This document shows, piece by piece, positions 26,815 through 35,126 of a DNA stretch of 61,537 bases. Position numbers and translations under genes: made by a program. This stretch comes from Roseomonas sp. E05. GTDB taxonomy: Bacteria > Pseudomonadota > Alphaproteobacteria > Acetobacterales > Acetobacteraceae. The stretch is taken from positions 1-61,537 of the forward strand of contig NZ_JASIRT010000029.1 of NCBI RefSeq assembly GCF_030063475.1. The letters run 5' to 3'. The notes under the pieces were generated by a model. That model was not told the origin of the DNA and did not search any database. It saw only the letters and a list, made by a program, of their open reading frames with translations. How positions within the stretch are numbered: the stretch's first letter is position 1; the number at the start of each line of letters is the position of its first letter.

Positions 26815-27524
26815 TGAGCGATCGCGTCAGCCGCCCCCCCCAGCTTCCCTCCCGCATCGCCGACCTCGTCGCCGCCGGCATCGCCGAAGGCCGCTGGAAG
26901 CCGGGCGAGCGCCTGCCCGCCGAGCAGGCCCTGGCGGATGCCTATGGCGTCAGCCGCAACGTCGTGCGCGAGGCGATCTCGCGCCTGCGCGCTGACGGGC
27001 TGGTGCAGTCGCGCCAGGGCGTCGGCGCCTTCGTCATTCGCAAGCAGGGCACCGGTGTGCTGCGCTTCGATACCGAGGCCCTGCAGGACGATGCCACCTT
27101 CCGCAACCTCTTCGAGCTGCGCGCCATCCTGGAGATCCAGACCGCCGGCCTCGCCGCCGAGCGTCGCACCGAGAACGACATCGCCGCCATAACCGACGCC
27201 TTCCGAGACATGCAGCGCGAGGTCGAGGGCGATCCCGGCGGGGTGGATGCCGACCTCGCCTTCCACCGCGCCGTGGCCCGCGCCGCCGGCAACGAGCAGA
27301 TTGCCCGCGTGATCAGCTTCCTCTCCGACCAGGTGCGCGAGACCATCATGGCCACCCGCACCCGGCCGGGCAGCTCGGTCAGCGAGGTCATCGCCGTCAC
27401 CATCGCCGAGCACCGTGCCATCCACGCGGCCATCCTCACCGGCGATCCGGAGGCGGCCCGCAACGCCATGGCCACCCATATCCGCAACGCCGCCAGCCGG
27501 CTTGGCTTCGCGCTCGCGGTCTGA
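26814..27524 (+). CDS. GntR-family regulator, FCD (FadR) subfamily
   Basis: A 236-residue regulator with N-terminal wHTH (RLPAEQALADAYGVSRNVVREAISRLRADGLVQSRQGVGAFV). The all-helical FCD domain carries the metal-ligand pattern DADLAFHRAVARAAGN and AEHRAIHAAILTGD. FCD domains usually bind carboxylic acids through the metal. ATG 26814 overlaps the oxidase stop; GTG 26811 is an alternative. The operator at 25293-25311 fits this subfamily. It likely represses the divergent hydroxy-acid genes until the substrate binds. Confidence 0.9.
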   Translation: MSDRVSRPPQLPSRIADLVAAGIAEGRWKPGERLPAEQALADAYGVSRNVVREAISRLRADGLVQSRQGVGAFVIRKQGTGVLRFDTEALQDDATFRNLFELRAILEIQTAGLAAERRTENDIAAITDAFRDMQREVEGDPGGVDADLAFHRAVARAAGNEQIARVISFLSDQVRETIMATRTRPGSSVSEVIAVTIAEHRAIHAAILTGDPEAARNAMATHIRNAASRLGFALAV

Positions 27525-27530
27525 GGGATG

Positions 27531-27665
27531 CCAGGGGGCGCCGCCCCCTGGACCCCCGCCGGGGTGACAGTGTCACCCCGGACCCCACCATCAGAAAGAA
27601 TGTGGGAGGCTGGGGGAACTCAGTTCCCCCAACTGGGATGTTCAGGAGGGGTGGAACCCCTCCTG
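27531..27665. repeat. Cluster of four perfect GC-rich palindromes
   Basis: Four inverted repeats follow the gntR stop: CCAGGGGGCG/CGCCCCCTGG (27531-27551), CCGGGGTGAC/GTCACCCCGG (27559-27581), TGGGGGAACT/AGTTCCCCCA (27611-27631) and CAGGAGGGGT/ACCCCTCCTG (27643-27665). Each has 10-bp arms and a 1-3 nt centre, and each differs in sequence. Together they fill most of the 318-bp gap to the marR gene. They could act as serial terminators or as parts of a mobile palindromic element. Confidence 0.75.
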
Positions 27666-27791
27666 ATGCCGCATTCCATTTCCGCGGGCCTGCCTCCCGC
27701 CCCGTGGGGAGCCGCCCCGGAGGGCATGGAAACAGCCGCTTGCGGCGGGCCTTGCGCGGAAGGAGCCGGCGGGCGGGGCTGGCGCGTAATG

Positions 27792-27803
27792 TAAGCATGC
27801 TTA
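27792..27803. promoter_or_regulatory. MarR operator candidate
   Basis: TAAGCATGCTTA is a perfect 12-bp palindrome in an AT-rich patch that continues into TATAAC, which could be a -10 element. It is 40 bp upstream of the marR ATG. This is the usual place for autorepression by EmrR-like MarR proteins. Confidence 0.5.
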
Positions 27804-27842
27804 TAACAGTGCTGCTCATGACCTCTTGCTCGCTTCCGCCGG

Positions 27843-28304
27843 ATGCCTGACACCCAACCCACCCTCGGCTTCGTGCTGCACGACGTCGCGCGCTTCCTGC
27901 GCAAGCGGTTCGAGCAGCGCGCCCGCTGCCTCGGCCTGACGCGCTCGCAATGGCAGGTGCTGGCCTTCCTGGCGCCCAACGAGGGCATCCATCAGGGCGG
28001 CCTGGCGGAGCTGCTGGAGATCGAGCCGATCACCCTGGCCCGCCTGCTGGACCGGCTGGAGGGCAACGGGCTGGTCGAGCGGCGGCAGCACCCGACGGAC
28101 CGCCGCGTCTGGCAGCTCTACCTGACCGCGAAGGCCCACCCAATGCTGGCGCGGATGCGGCAGATCGGCGACCGCACCCGTGCCGAGGCGCTGGATGGCC
28201 TCTCCCAGGCGGAGCGCGAGGAGCTGCTGCGGCTGCTGCTGGCCATGCGAAAGAACCTGACCGCGGCCTGCGAGCAGCCGGTCGAGGAGACGAAGCATGA
28301 CTGA
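27843..28304 (+). CDS. MarR-family transcriptional regulator
   Basis: A 153-residue MarR protein with the winged helix LTRSQWQVLAFLAPNEGIHQGGLAELLEIEPITLARLLDRLEGNGLVERRQHPTDRRVWQLYLT; the Asp-Arg-Arg wing motif is intact. It starts at ATG 27843. It is upstream of an EmrA/EmrB pair in the same direction, the classical emrRAB layout, so it likely represses the pump until a lipophilic drug or acid binds. Confidence 0.9.
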   Translation: MPDTQPTLGFVLHDVARFLRKRFEQRARCLGLTRSQWQVLAFLAPNEGIHQGGLAELLEIEPITLARLLDRLEGNGLVERRQHPTDRRVWQLYLTAKAHPMLARMRQIGDRTRAEALDGLSQAEREELLRLLLAMRKNLTAACEQPVEETKHD

Positions 28305-28355
28305 GCGGACCGCAGCCCGGCCCGCCGGCATGGCCATGAGAGCAAGGAAGCAGGA

Positions 28356-29516
28356 ATGAGCCGGCTGCAGACCACGACCGAAGCGCAGGATGAAGCGGCG
28401 ATCAGCACGGCCGAGCCGCCACACCGCCCGCCGGTGGCGCGCATGTCGGGCCGCCGCCGGCTGCGCTGGGCGCTGTTCCTGCTGCTGCCCGTGACCCTGG
28501 TGGCGGGCGGCTATTTCTACGTCACCGGCGGACAGATCATGTCCACCGAGAACGCCTATGTCCGCGCCGACATGGTGGGCGTGACGACCGACATCTCCGG
28601 CATCGTCACGCAGGTGGCGGTGCACGAGAACCAGCATGTCGCGGTGGGCGACGTGCTGTTCCGCCTGGACGACCAGCCCTTCCGCCTGGCGCTGACCCGC
28701 GCCGAGGCGCAGCTCGGCATCGTCGCCAACGACCTGAATGCGCAGAAGGCCGGCTATCGCGACATGCAGGCGCAGATCCGCCAGGCGCAGGTCGAGGTGG
28801 ATTACGACACGCGCGAACTGGAGCGGCAGCGCCAGCTGATCGCTCGCAACGTGGCCTCGCACGTCACCTTCGAGCAGGCCGAGCGCGACCTGCGCGCCGC
28901 GCAGCAGAAGGTGGCCTCGCTGAACCAGCAGCTCGCCGGCATCGCCGCCAACCTGGGCGGCGATCCGGACCTGCCGGTCGAGCAGCACCCGCGCTATATC
29001 GAGGCGGTGGCGGCGCGCGACGAGGCCGCCCGCCAGCTCGCCCATACCGTGGTGCGGGCGCCGATCGCCGGCACCGCGACCAACGTGCCCTCGCTGCAGC
29101 CGGGCCAGTACCTCGCCGCCGCGACGGCCGGCTTCAGCATCGTCGCCACCGGCAACATGTGGATCGAGGCCACGCCCAAGGAGACCGAGCTGACCTATGT
29201 GCGGCCCGGCCAGCCGGTGACGGTGACCATCGACACCTATCCGGACTACGCGTGGCACGGCACGGTGGAGAGCGTCAGCCCCGCCTCGGCCTCCAGCTTC
29301 GCGCTGCTGCCGGCGCAGAACAGCAGCGGCAACTGGGTGAAGGTGGTGCAGCGCATCCCGATGCGCGTGCATCTCGAGCCCGAGGCCGGCGCGCCGCCGT
29401 TGCGCGTTGGCATGAGCGCGGTGATCAGCGTGGATACCGGCCATGCGCGCGGCATGCCGTCCTTCCTGGCCGGGCTGTTCGGCGCCAACGGCGGCGCCCC
29501 GGGCCGGGCCGGCTGA
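28356..29516 (+). CDS. emrA: HlyD/EmrA-type membrane fusion protein
   Basis: A 386-residue periplasmic adaptor. One N-terminal helix (LRWALFLLLPVTLVAGGYFYV) is followed by TENAYVRADMVGVTTDISGIVTQVAVHENQHVAVGDVLFRLD, the lipoyl half. A coiled-coil hairpin spans about residues 115-200, and the second lipoyl half and beta-barrel follow (VRAPIAGTATNV, PGQPVTVTID). It connects EmrB to an outer-membrane channel. ATG 28356 has AAGGAAG upstream. The gap to emrB is 11 bp. Confidence 0.9.
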   Translation: MSRLQTTTEAQDEAAISTAEPPHRPPVARMSGRRRLRWALFLLLPVTLVAGGYFYVTGGQIMSTENAYVRADMVGVTTDISGIVTQVAVHENQHVAVGDVLFRLDDQPFRLALTRAEAQLGIVANDLNAQKAGYRDMQAQIRQAQVEVDYDTRELERQRQLIARNVASHVTFEQAERDLRAAQQKVASLNQQLAGIAANLGGDPDLPVEQHPRYIEAVAARDEAARQLAHTVVRAPIAGTATNVPSLQPGQYLAAATAGFSIVATGNMWIEATPKETELTYVRPGQPVTVTIDTYPDYAWHGTVESVSPASASSFALLPAQNSSGNWVKVVQRIPMRVHLEPEAGAPPLRVGMSAVISVDTGHARGMPSFLAGLFGANGGAPGRAG

Positions 29517-29527
29517 GGGCGGCCGCC

Positions 29528-31042
29528 ATGCCGGTCGCCAATCGCGGCGCCATCACCGCCTGCGTCATCCTGGCGGTGATCATGCAGGCGCTGGACACCA
29601 CCATCGCCAACGTCGCGCTGCCCTATATCCAGGGCAGCGTCTCGGCCAGCGCCGACCAGATCAACTGGGTGCTGACCTCCTACATCGTCGCCGCCGCGAT
29701 CATGACGCCGCCCTCCGGCTGGCTCTCGGCACGCTTCGGGCGCAAGCGCGTGCTGCTCACCGCCATCGCCGGCTTCGTCGCCGCCTCGGTGCTCTGCGGC
29801 CTGGCGCAGTCGCTGGTGCAGATCGTCGGCTTCCGGCTGCTGCAGGGCTTCTTCGGCGCCTCGCTGGTGCCGCTCTCGCAGGCCATCCTGCTCGACATCT
29901 ACACGCCGGAGGAGCGCGGCTCCGCCATGGCGCTGTTCGGCGTCTCGGTGATGGTGGGTCCGGTGCTGGGCCCGGTGCTCGGCGGCTGGCTGACCGACAA
30001 CCTGAGCTGGCGCTGGGTCTTCTACATCAACGTGCCGCTCGGCCTGCTGGCCTTCCTCGGCGTCAGCGCCTTCGTGCAGGAGACGCGCGTCGAACGCGCG
30101 GCGAAGCTGGACTGGACCGGCTTCGGCGCGCTCAGCCTCACCATCGCCTCGCTGCAGCTCATGCTCGACCGCGGCGAGCAGCTCGGCTGGTTCGGCTCGG
30201 GCGAGATCCTGGTCGAGGCGGTGGTGGCGGCCTCCGCCTTCTACATCTTCCTCGTGCACACCTTCACCGCCGAGCGGTCCTTCGTGAACCCGCGCCTCTT
30301 CCTGGACCGCAACTTCACCCTCGGCATGGTCTTCATCTTCGTCGTCGGCATCACCTATCTCGCCTCGCTGGCGCTGATGACGCCCTATCTGCAGACGCTG
30401 ATGGGCTATCCGGTGGTCACCGCCGGCATCGTCATGGGGCCGCGCGGCATGGGCACGATGGTGTGCATGTTCATCGTCGGCCGGCTGATCGGCAGGGTGG
30501 ACACGCGCCTGCTGCTGGCCACCGGCCTGCTGCTGACGGCCTGGGCGATGTACGACATGACGGCCTGGACGCCCGACGTCTCGCAGTGGCGCATCATCGT
30601 CACCGGCTTCGTGCAGGGCGCCGGGCTCGGCTTCCTCTTCGTGCCGCTGACCACCGTCACCTTCTCCACGCTGCCGGCGCAGCAGCGTGGCGAGGGCACA
30701 GGCCTTTACAACCTGTCACGCAACATCGGCTCGGCGGTCGGCATCTCGGCGGTGACGGCGCTGATCAGCGAGAACGTCCAGGTCAACCATGCCGAGCTGG
30801 TCAGCCACATCACGCCCTTCAACCGCCTGCTGCAGCAGCCGGAGATACAGGCCTACAGCCCGCTCACCCTGCCCGGCCGCGCGGCGCTGGACGAGCTGGT
30901 AACCAATCAGGCGACCATCATCGCCTATCTCGACGACTTCAAGCTGCTGATGATCCTGTCGCTGGCCTCCCTTCCGCTGCTGCTGCTGCTGCGCCGCCCG
31001 CAGCAGGCCGCGGCGGTGGACCACAGCGTCGCCATGGAATAG
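29528..31042 (+). CDS. emrB: DHA2 (14-TMS) MFS multidrug exporter, EmrB type
   Basis: A 504-residue membrane protein, the length and layout of the 14-helix DHA2 family. The signature ALDTTIANVALPYIQGSV in helix 1 carries the Asp typical of drug:H+ antiporters. The loop SARFGRKRVLL and antiporter motif GPVLGPVLGGWLTDNLSWRW in helix 5 are present. Start ATG 29528 is 11 bp after emrA. With EmrA and an outer-membrane channel (not present here) it would export hydrophobic toxins. Probably controlled by the upstream MarR. Confidence 0.92.
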   Translation: MPVANRGAITACVILAVIMQALDTTIANVALPYIQGSVSASADQINWVLTSYIVAAAIMTPPSGWLSARFGRKRVLLTAIAGFVAASVLCGLAQSLVQIVGFRLLQGFFGASLVPLSQAILLDIYTPEERGSAMALFGVSVMVGPVLGPVLGGWLTDNLSWRWVFYINVPLGLLAFLGVSAFVQETRVERAAKLDWTGFGALSLTIASLQLMLDRGEQLGWFGSGEILVEAVVAASAFYIFLVHTFTAERSFVNPRLFLDRNFTLGMVFIFVVGITYLASLALMTPYLQTLMGYPVVTAGIVMGPRGMGTMVCMFIVGRLIGRVDTRLLLATGLLLTAWAMYDMTAWTPDVSQWRIIVTGFVQGAGLGFLFVPLTTVTFSTLPAQQRGEGTGLYNLSRNIGSAVGISAVTALISENVQVNHAELVSHITPFNRLLQQPEIQAYSPLTLPGRAALDELVTNQATIIAYLDDFKLLMILSLASLPLLLLLRRPQQAAAVDHSVAME

Positions 31043-31086
31043 GCGGCGGCCTTCCCGGCTGCCGCGCCGCGCGCTATCCGGCGGCG

Positions 31087-31785
31087 ATGACCGCCGCCCG
31101 CCCCCGCCGCGCTCCCGAGACCTCCCTCTATGCGGCGGTCAAGGCCCATCTGGAAGCCTGCGGCTACGAGGCCAAGGGCGAGGTCTGCGGCTGCGACATC
31201 GTCGCGCTCCGGCCGGGGGAGCCGCCCTTCCTCGTCATCACCGAGCTGAAGATGAGCTTCACGCTGGACCTCGTCCTGCAGGGCGTGGACCGGCTGGCGG
31301 CGGCGGACGAGGTCTGGCTGGCCGTGCGCGCCTCCCGCCGCGGGCGGGACCGCGACCGCCGCGCCCATCGCCTCTGCCGCCTGCTCGGCTTCGGCCTGCT
31401 GGCGGTGGACCCGGCCCGCCGCGCCGTCGAGGTACTGGCGGAACCCGCCCCCTACCGGCCGCGCCCCAACCTCCGGCGCCGCGCCCTGCTGCTGCGCGAG
31501 CACCAGCGCCGCCAGGGCGACCCGACACCCGGCGGCGGCAGCCGCAGCCCGGTCATGACGGCCTACCGCCAGCAGGCCCTGGCCTGCGCGGCGGCCCTGC
31601 GGGAGGGTCCGTGCCGGCCGCGCGACCTCAAACCCGCCGCGCCCGAGGCCGGCCGCATCCTGCTGCGCAACGTCTATGGCTGGTTCGAACGCGCGGAGCG
31701 CGGTGTCTACCGCCTCACCCCGGCCGGGGAGCAGGCGCTCCGGCAATGGGCGGCCGTGGCGGAGGCCGACGCTCCCCCGAGTTGA
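31087..31785 (+). CDS. DUF2161 family protein, PD-(D/E)XK nuclease fold
   Basis: A 232-residue protein from ATG 31087. The N-terminal domain has a PD-(D/E)XK arrangement: CDIVALRP (Asp37) then LVITELKMSF (Glu53-x-Lys55), preceded by YAAVKAHLEACGYEAKGEV. These are the metal and catalytic residues of nuclease-fold proteins. The C-terminal part (about 165-225) looks like a winged helix (GRILLRNVYGWFERAERGVYRLTPAGEQAL). DUF2161 is uncharacterised and widespread in Alphaproteobacteria. It follows emrB by 44 bp and need not be linked in function. Confidence 0.8.
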   Translation: MTAARPRRAPETSLYAAVKAHLEACGYEAKGEVCGCDIVALRPGEPPFLVITELKMSFTLDLVLQGVDRLAAADEVWLAVRASRRGRDRDRRAHRLCRLLGFGLLAVDPARRAVEVLAEPAPYRPRPNLRRRALLLREHQRRQGDPTPGGGSRSPVMTAYRQQALACAAALREGPCRPRDLKPAAPEAGRILLRNVYGWFERAERGVYRLTPAGEQALRQWAAVAEADAPPS

Positions 31786-31845
31786 CGCCAGGGCGGAAGG
31801 CTGGGGGAATAGCGCCCTCCTTCCGCTCCGAAAGGGATACGCCGC

Positions 31846-33378
31846 ATGCCGGACTGGAACCGCGCCGCCACCGAAGCCGACATCATCGCTGGCGCCTGGA
31901 CCGGGGCGGCGGGGCCGGGCGGCGCCATCCTGACCTTCGACACCGGCGGTATCCGCCACGCGGCCAGCGGCGGCCTGGCCAGCATCGAGCACGGCCTCCC
32001 CTTCACCCCGGAGACGCCGAACCGCTATGCCTCGATCAGCAAGCACTTCCTGGCGGCGACCCTGCTTCTGGAGGGCCTTTCCCTCGACGCCCCGCTGGGC
32101 GCGCTGCTGGAGGGCCTGCCTGCGGCGCTCGGCGCGGTGCCGCTCGGCCGCGCACTCGACATGACCGCCGCCCTGCCGGACATGATGGAGGTGTTGTGGC
32201 AGCGTGGCGTGCCCTTCACCGCCAGCCTGAAGGCCGAGGAGATCATGGCGGTGGCGCGCGGCCTGCCCGGGCTGAACGCGGCGCCGGGCACGGAGATGGC
32301 CTATTCCAACACCGGTTGGCGGCTGGCCCAGGCCGTCTTCCCGGCGCAGCGCGGCGTGCCCTATGCCGAAGCCCTGCGGCGCCGCCTGCTGGAGCCGCTC
32401 GGCCTTCTCATCGCCTTCCCGGAGGACGAGGCGGAGGCCGTGCCCGGCCTCGCCACCGGCTACTGGCGGGACGGCGCCTCCTGGCGGCGCGGCCGCTACG
32501 GCGTGCATTTCTCGGCCTCCGGCGGGCTGGCGGGCAGCGCGGCGGCGCTGGCGGAATGGTTGTCGTCCTTGCTGGCCGGCCGCGGCCCGCTGGCCGGAAT
32601 GCTGGAACACCTCGCCGCCCCCCGCCACTTCGCCGACGGTTCGGAAAGCCTCTACCGCCTGGGCCTGGTGCGCAGCGCGCTGGGCGCCACAACGCTGCTC
32701 GGCCATGGCGGCTCCCTGCCCGGCTACCGCAACCACTTTCTCATGGCGCCGGAGCATGGCGCCGGCGTCGTCGTGCTGACCAACCGCGAGGAGGACGCGC
32801 TCTGGCCCGCGCTGCGGGTGATGGCGGCCCTCCTGAGGGAATCCCTGCCCGAAGCGCCGCAGGGCTTCCCCAGCGGGCTTTTCGCGGCGGCGGAAGGGCC
32901 GTTCTGGGCCGAGACCACAGCCGCTTCCATCACCTACATGGGCGCCTACGAGCACCTGGTCGCCGCGCCGGAGGGCGGCGCACGCAGCCTGCCGGCCTAT
33001 CTCGACGTGCGGTTCCGGGCGGAGGGTGAGGATATGCTGGCCGGCACGGTCGGCGGCGCCGCGCGACGGCTGCGGCGCGTGCCGGCGGATCAGGCGCTCG
33101 CTCCCGCGCTGGCCGGCACATGGCAGGAGGCACGGCTCGGCCTGACGCTCCACATCCGTGCCGACGGCACCGCCCGCTTTCCCTGGGCGGGCGGGATCGG
33201 CGCGGAGACCGCCCTCACGCCGCTGCCGGGCGGCCGCGCCCTCGCGGATCTCGCGCATGGCCCCTGGCGTCACCGCCCCTGCCTTTCCCTTGAGCCGGAT
33301 GGTTCTTTGCGGGTTGCCAGCCATCGCGCCCGGGTGTTGCACTTCCACCGCCAGAACGAACCGGGAGATGATGCTTGA
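31846..33378 (+). CDS. dap: Serine hydrolase, probable D-aminopeptidase (class C beta-lactamase fold)
   Basis: A 510-residue protein of the penicillin-recognising family. Catalytic motifs: S63-I-S-K66 (SxxK), Y153-S-N155 (YxN) and H287-G-G289 (HxG). These spacings closely match those I recall for Ochrobactrum D-aminopeptidase (about 520 residues), which has two beta-barrel domains after the hydrolase domain; the 180 residues after the HxG motif fit. No signal peptide is visible. It would remove N-terminal D-residues from peptides. Its stop overlaps the start of a peptide-type receptor, implying joint peptide uptake and use. Confidence 0.8.
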   Translation: MPDWNRAATEADIIAGAWTGAAGPGGAILTFDTGGIRHAASGGLASIEHGLPFTPETPNRYASISKHFLAATLLLEGLSLDAPLGALLEGLPAALGAVPLGRALDMTAALPDMMEVLWQRGVPFTASLKAEEIMAVARGLPGLNAAPGTEMAYSNTGWRLAQAVFPAQRGVPYAEALRRRLLEPLGLLIAFPEDEAEAVPGLATGYWRDGASWRRGRYGVHFSASGGLAGSAAALAEWLSSLLAGRGPLAGMLEHLAAPRHFADGSESLYRLGLVRSALGATTLLGHGGSLPGYRNHFLMAPEHGAGVVVLTNREEDALWPALRVMAALLRESLPEAPQGFPSGLFAAAEGPFWAETTAASITYMGAYEHLVAAPEGGARSLPAYLDVRFRAEGEDMLAGTVGGAARRLRRVPADQALAPALAGTWQEARLGLTLHIRADGTARFPWAGGIGAETALTPLPGGRALADLAHGPWRHRPCLSLEPDGSLRVASHRARVLHFHRQNEPGDDA

Positions 33379-34973
33379 TCCGCACACGCCTTGCGCTGCC
33401 GCTCTCCGCCGCGCCGCTCGCCCTGACCCTGGCCCTGCCGCTATCCTCGGAGGCGGTGGCGCAGCCGGCACCGAACCGCGTGCTGCGCGTGGCCCCGCAT
33501 GCGGACCTCAAGACGCTCGATCCGGTCTTCGCCTCCATCGTCATCACCCGCATGCACGGGCTGATGGTCTACGAGACGCTGTTCGCCTGGGATTCCAAGC
33601 TGCAGCCGCATCCGCAGATGGTGGAGAGCTTCTCCACCGCGCCGGACAACCTCGCCTGGACCTTCAGGCTGCGCGAAGGCCTGCGCTTCCATGACGGCCA
33701 GCCCGTCACCAGCAAGGACGTCATCGCCTCGCTGAAGCGCTGGATGGCGCGGGACACGGTGGGCGGCAAGCTCGCCGAGTACACCGCCGCGCTGGAGGTG
33801 CAGGACGACCGCAGCTTCACGCTGCGGCTGAAGAAGCCAACGGGCATGGTGCCCTTCGCGCTCGGCTCGGCGGTCGGGCAGATCCCGGCCATCATGCGCG
33901 AGAGCGACGCGACGACGGACCCGATGAAGCCGGTGCAGAACACCATCGGCAGCGGCCCTTTCCTGTTCAACCGCGCGGAATGGCGCAGCGGCGCGCGCGT
34001 CGTCTATGACCGCAACCCCGACTACAAGCCGCGCAGCGAGCCTGCCGATGGTCTCGCCGGCGGCCGCGTGGTGAAGCTCGACCGGGTCGAGTGGACCATC
34101 ATGCCCGATGCCGCAACGGCCTCCGCCGCGCTGCAGGCCGGCGAGATCGACATCTGGGAGCAGCCGAGCCAGGACCTCATCCCGGTCATCAGCCGCGGCC
34201 GCGACATCAAGGTCGAGCGCTACTCCAGCCTCGACAACCAGGCGATGCTGCGGCCGAACCACCTGCACCCGCCCTTCAACGACCCCCGCGCGCGGCTGGC
34301 CCTCGCCTATGCGACCGACCAGGCCGACTTCCTCGCCGCCGGCTTCGGCGACGAGCAGTGGTGGAAGCGTTGCGCGTCGTACTTCGTCTGCGGCAGCCCG
34401 AACGGCACCGAGGCCGGCACGGAGGCCTATGCCAAGCCGGACCTGGAGACCGCCCGCAAGCTGCTGGCCGAGAGCGGCTACAAGGGCGAGACGATGGTGA
34501 TCACCTCCTCCTACGACATTGCGCCGATCGGCCGCATGGCGGAGGTGGCGGCCGAGGCGCTGAAGAAGATCGGCATGAAGGTGGACCTGCAGTTCGCCGA
34601 CTGGGGCACGGTGACGACGCGGCAACAGAACCGCGCGGCACCGGATCAGGGAGGCTGGAACCTCTTCGTCACCACGGCTTCCGGCCCCACCATGCAGTCG
34701 CCGATCACCAATATCGGCACCAACATGTCCTGCGACCGCGCCTGGGCCGGCTGGCCCTGCGATGCCGAGGCGGAAAAGCTGCGCAACGCCGTGGTGGAGG
34801 CGGTGGATGACGCGAGCCGCCGCGCCGCCACCGAGGCGCTGCACCGGCGGCTCGCGGAAGTGCAGCCCTATCGCGTGCTCGGGCAGTACACGCAGCCCTA
34901 TGCGCGGCGCGCCAATGTCTCCGGCGTGCTGAACGCGCCGGTCATGGTGTTCTGGAACATCGAGAAGAAGTAA
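33375..34973 (+). CDS. ABC transporter peptide-type substrate-binding protein (SBP family 5)
   Basis: A 532-residue periplasmic receptor starting at TTG 33375, which overlaps the hydrolase stop. Signal peptide: LPLSAAPLALTLALPLSSEAVAQ. Family 5 features: LRVAPHADLKTLDPVFAS, LAWTFRLREGLRFHDGQPVTSKDV, NTIGSGPFLF and the large lobe up to VLNAPVMVFWNIEKK. It binds peptides or similar solutes for an ABC importer, but no permease or ATPase genes are adjacent. Coupling with a D-aminopeptidase hints at D-peptides, possibly from murein; this is inferred. Confidence 0.9.
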   Translation: MIRTRLALPLSAAPLALTLALPLSSEAVAQPAPNRVLRVAPHADLKTLDPVFASIVITRMHGLMVYETLFAWDSKLQPHPQMVESFSTAPDNLAWTFRLREGLRFHDGQPVTSKDVIASLKRWMARDTVGGKLAEYTAALEVQDDRSFTLRLKKPTGMVPFALGSAVGQIPAIMRESDATTDPMKPVQNTIGSGPFLFNRAEWRSGARVVYDRNPDYKPRSEPADGLAGGRVVKLDRVEWTIMPDAATASAALQAGEIDIWEQPSQDLIPVISRGRDIKVERYSSLDNQAMLRPNHLHPPFNDPRARLALAYATDQADFLAAGFGDEQWWKRCASYFVCGSPNGTEAGTEAYAKPDLETARKLLAESGYKGETMVITSSYDIAPIGRMAEVAAEALKKIGMKVDLQFADWGTVTTRQQNRAAPDQGGWNLFVTTASGPTMQSPITNIGTNMSCDRAWAGWPCDAEAEKLRNAVVEAVDDASRRAATEALHRRLAEVQPYRVLGQYTQPYARRANVSGVLNAPVMVFWNIEKK

Positions 34974-34978
34974 CGACG

Positions 34979-35116
34979 GAGTCCAGGAGGCGCTGCCTCC
35001 CGGACTCACCGCCAGAAACCTGGCGAAACCTGCAGGCTTTGCCCTGAACCTCCCTTCTGTTCAAACTAAACTCATCGCGGGGTCCGGGGAGGCCCCATGG
35101 TCCCTTGGGCCTCCCC
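34979..35116. repeat. Three GC-rich inverted repeats between convergent genes
   Basis: GAGTCC(A)GGAGGC/GCCTCC(C)GGACTC (34979-35007, one mismatch), GCCAG-AAAC-CTGGC (35011-35024) and GGGGAGGCCC/GGGCCTCCCC (35086-35116, 11-nt loop). They share the GGAGGC/GCCTCC core with the palindromes at 20355-20407. They occupy the gap between the convergent receptor and Gfo/Idh genes and may terminate both. Confidence 0.65.
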
Positions 35117-35126
35117 AGCTCTGCGC

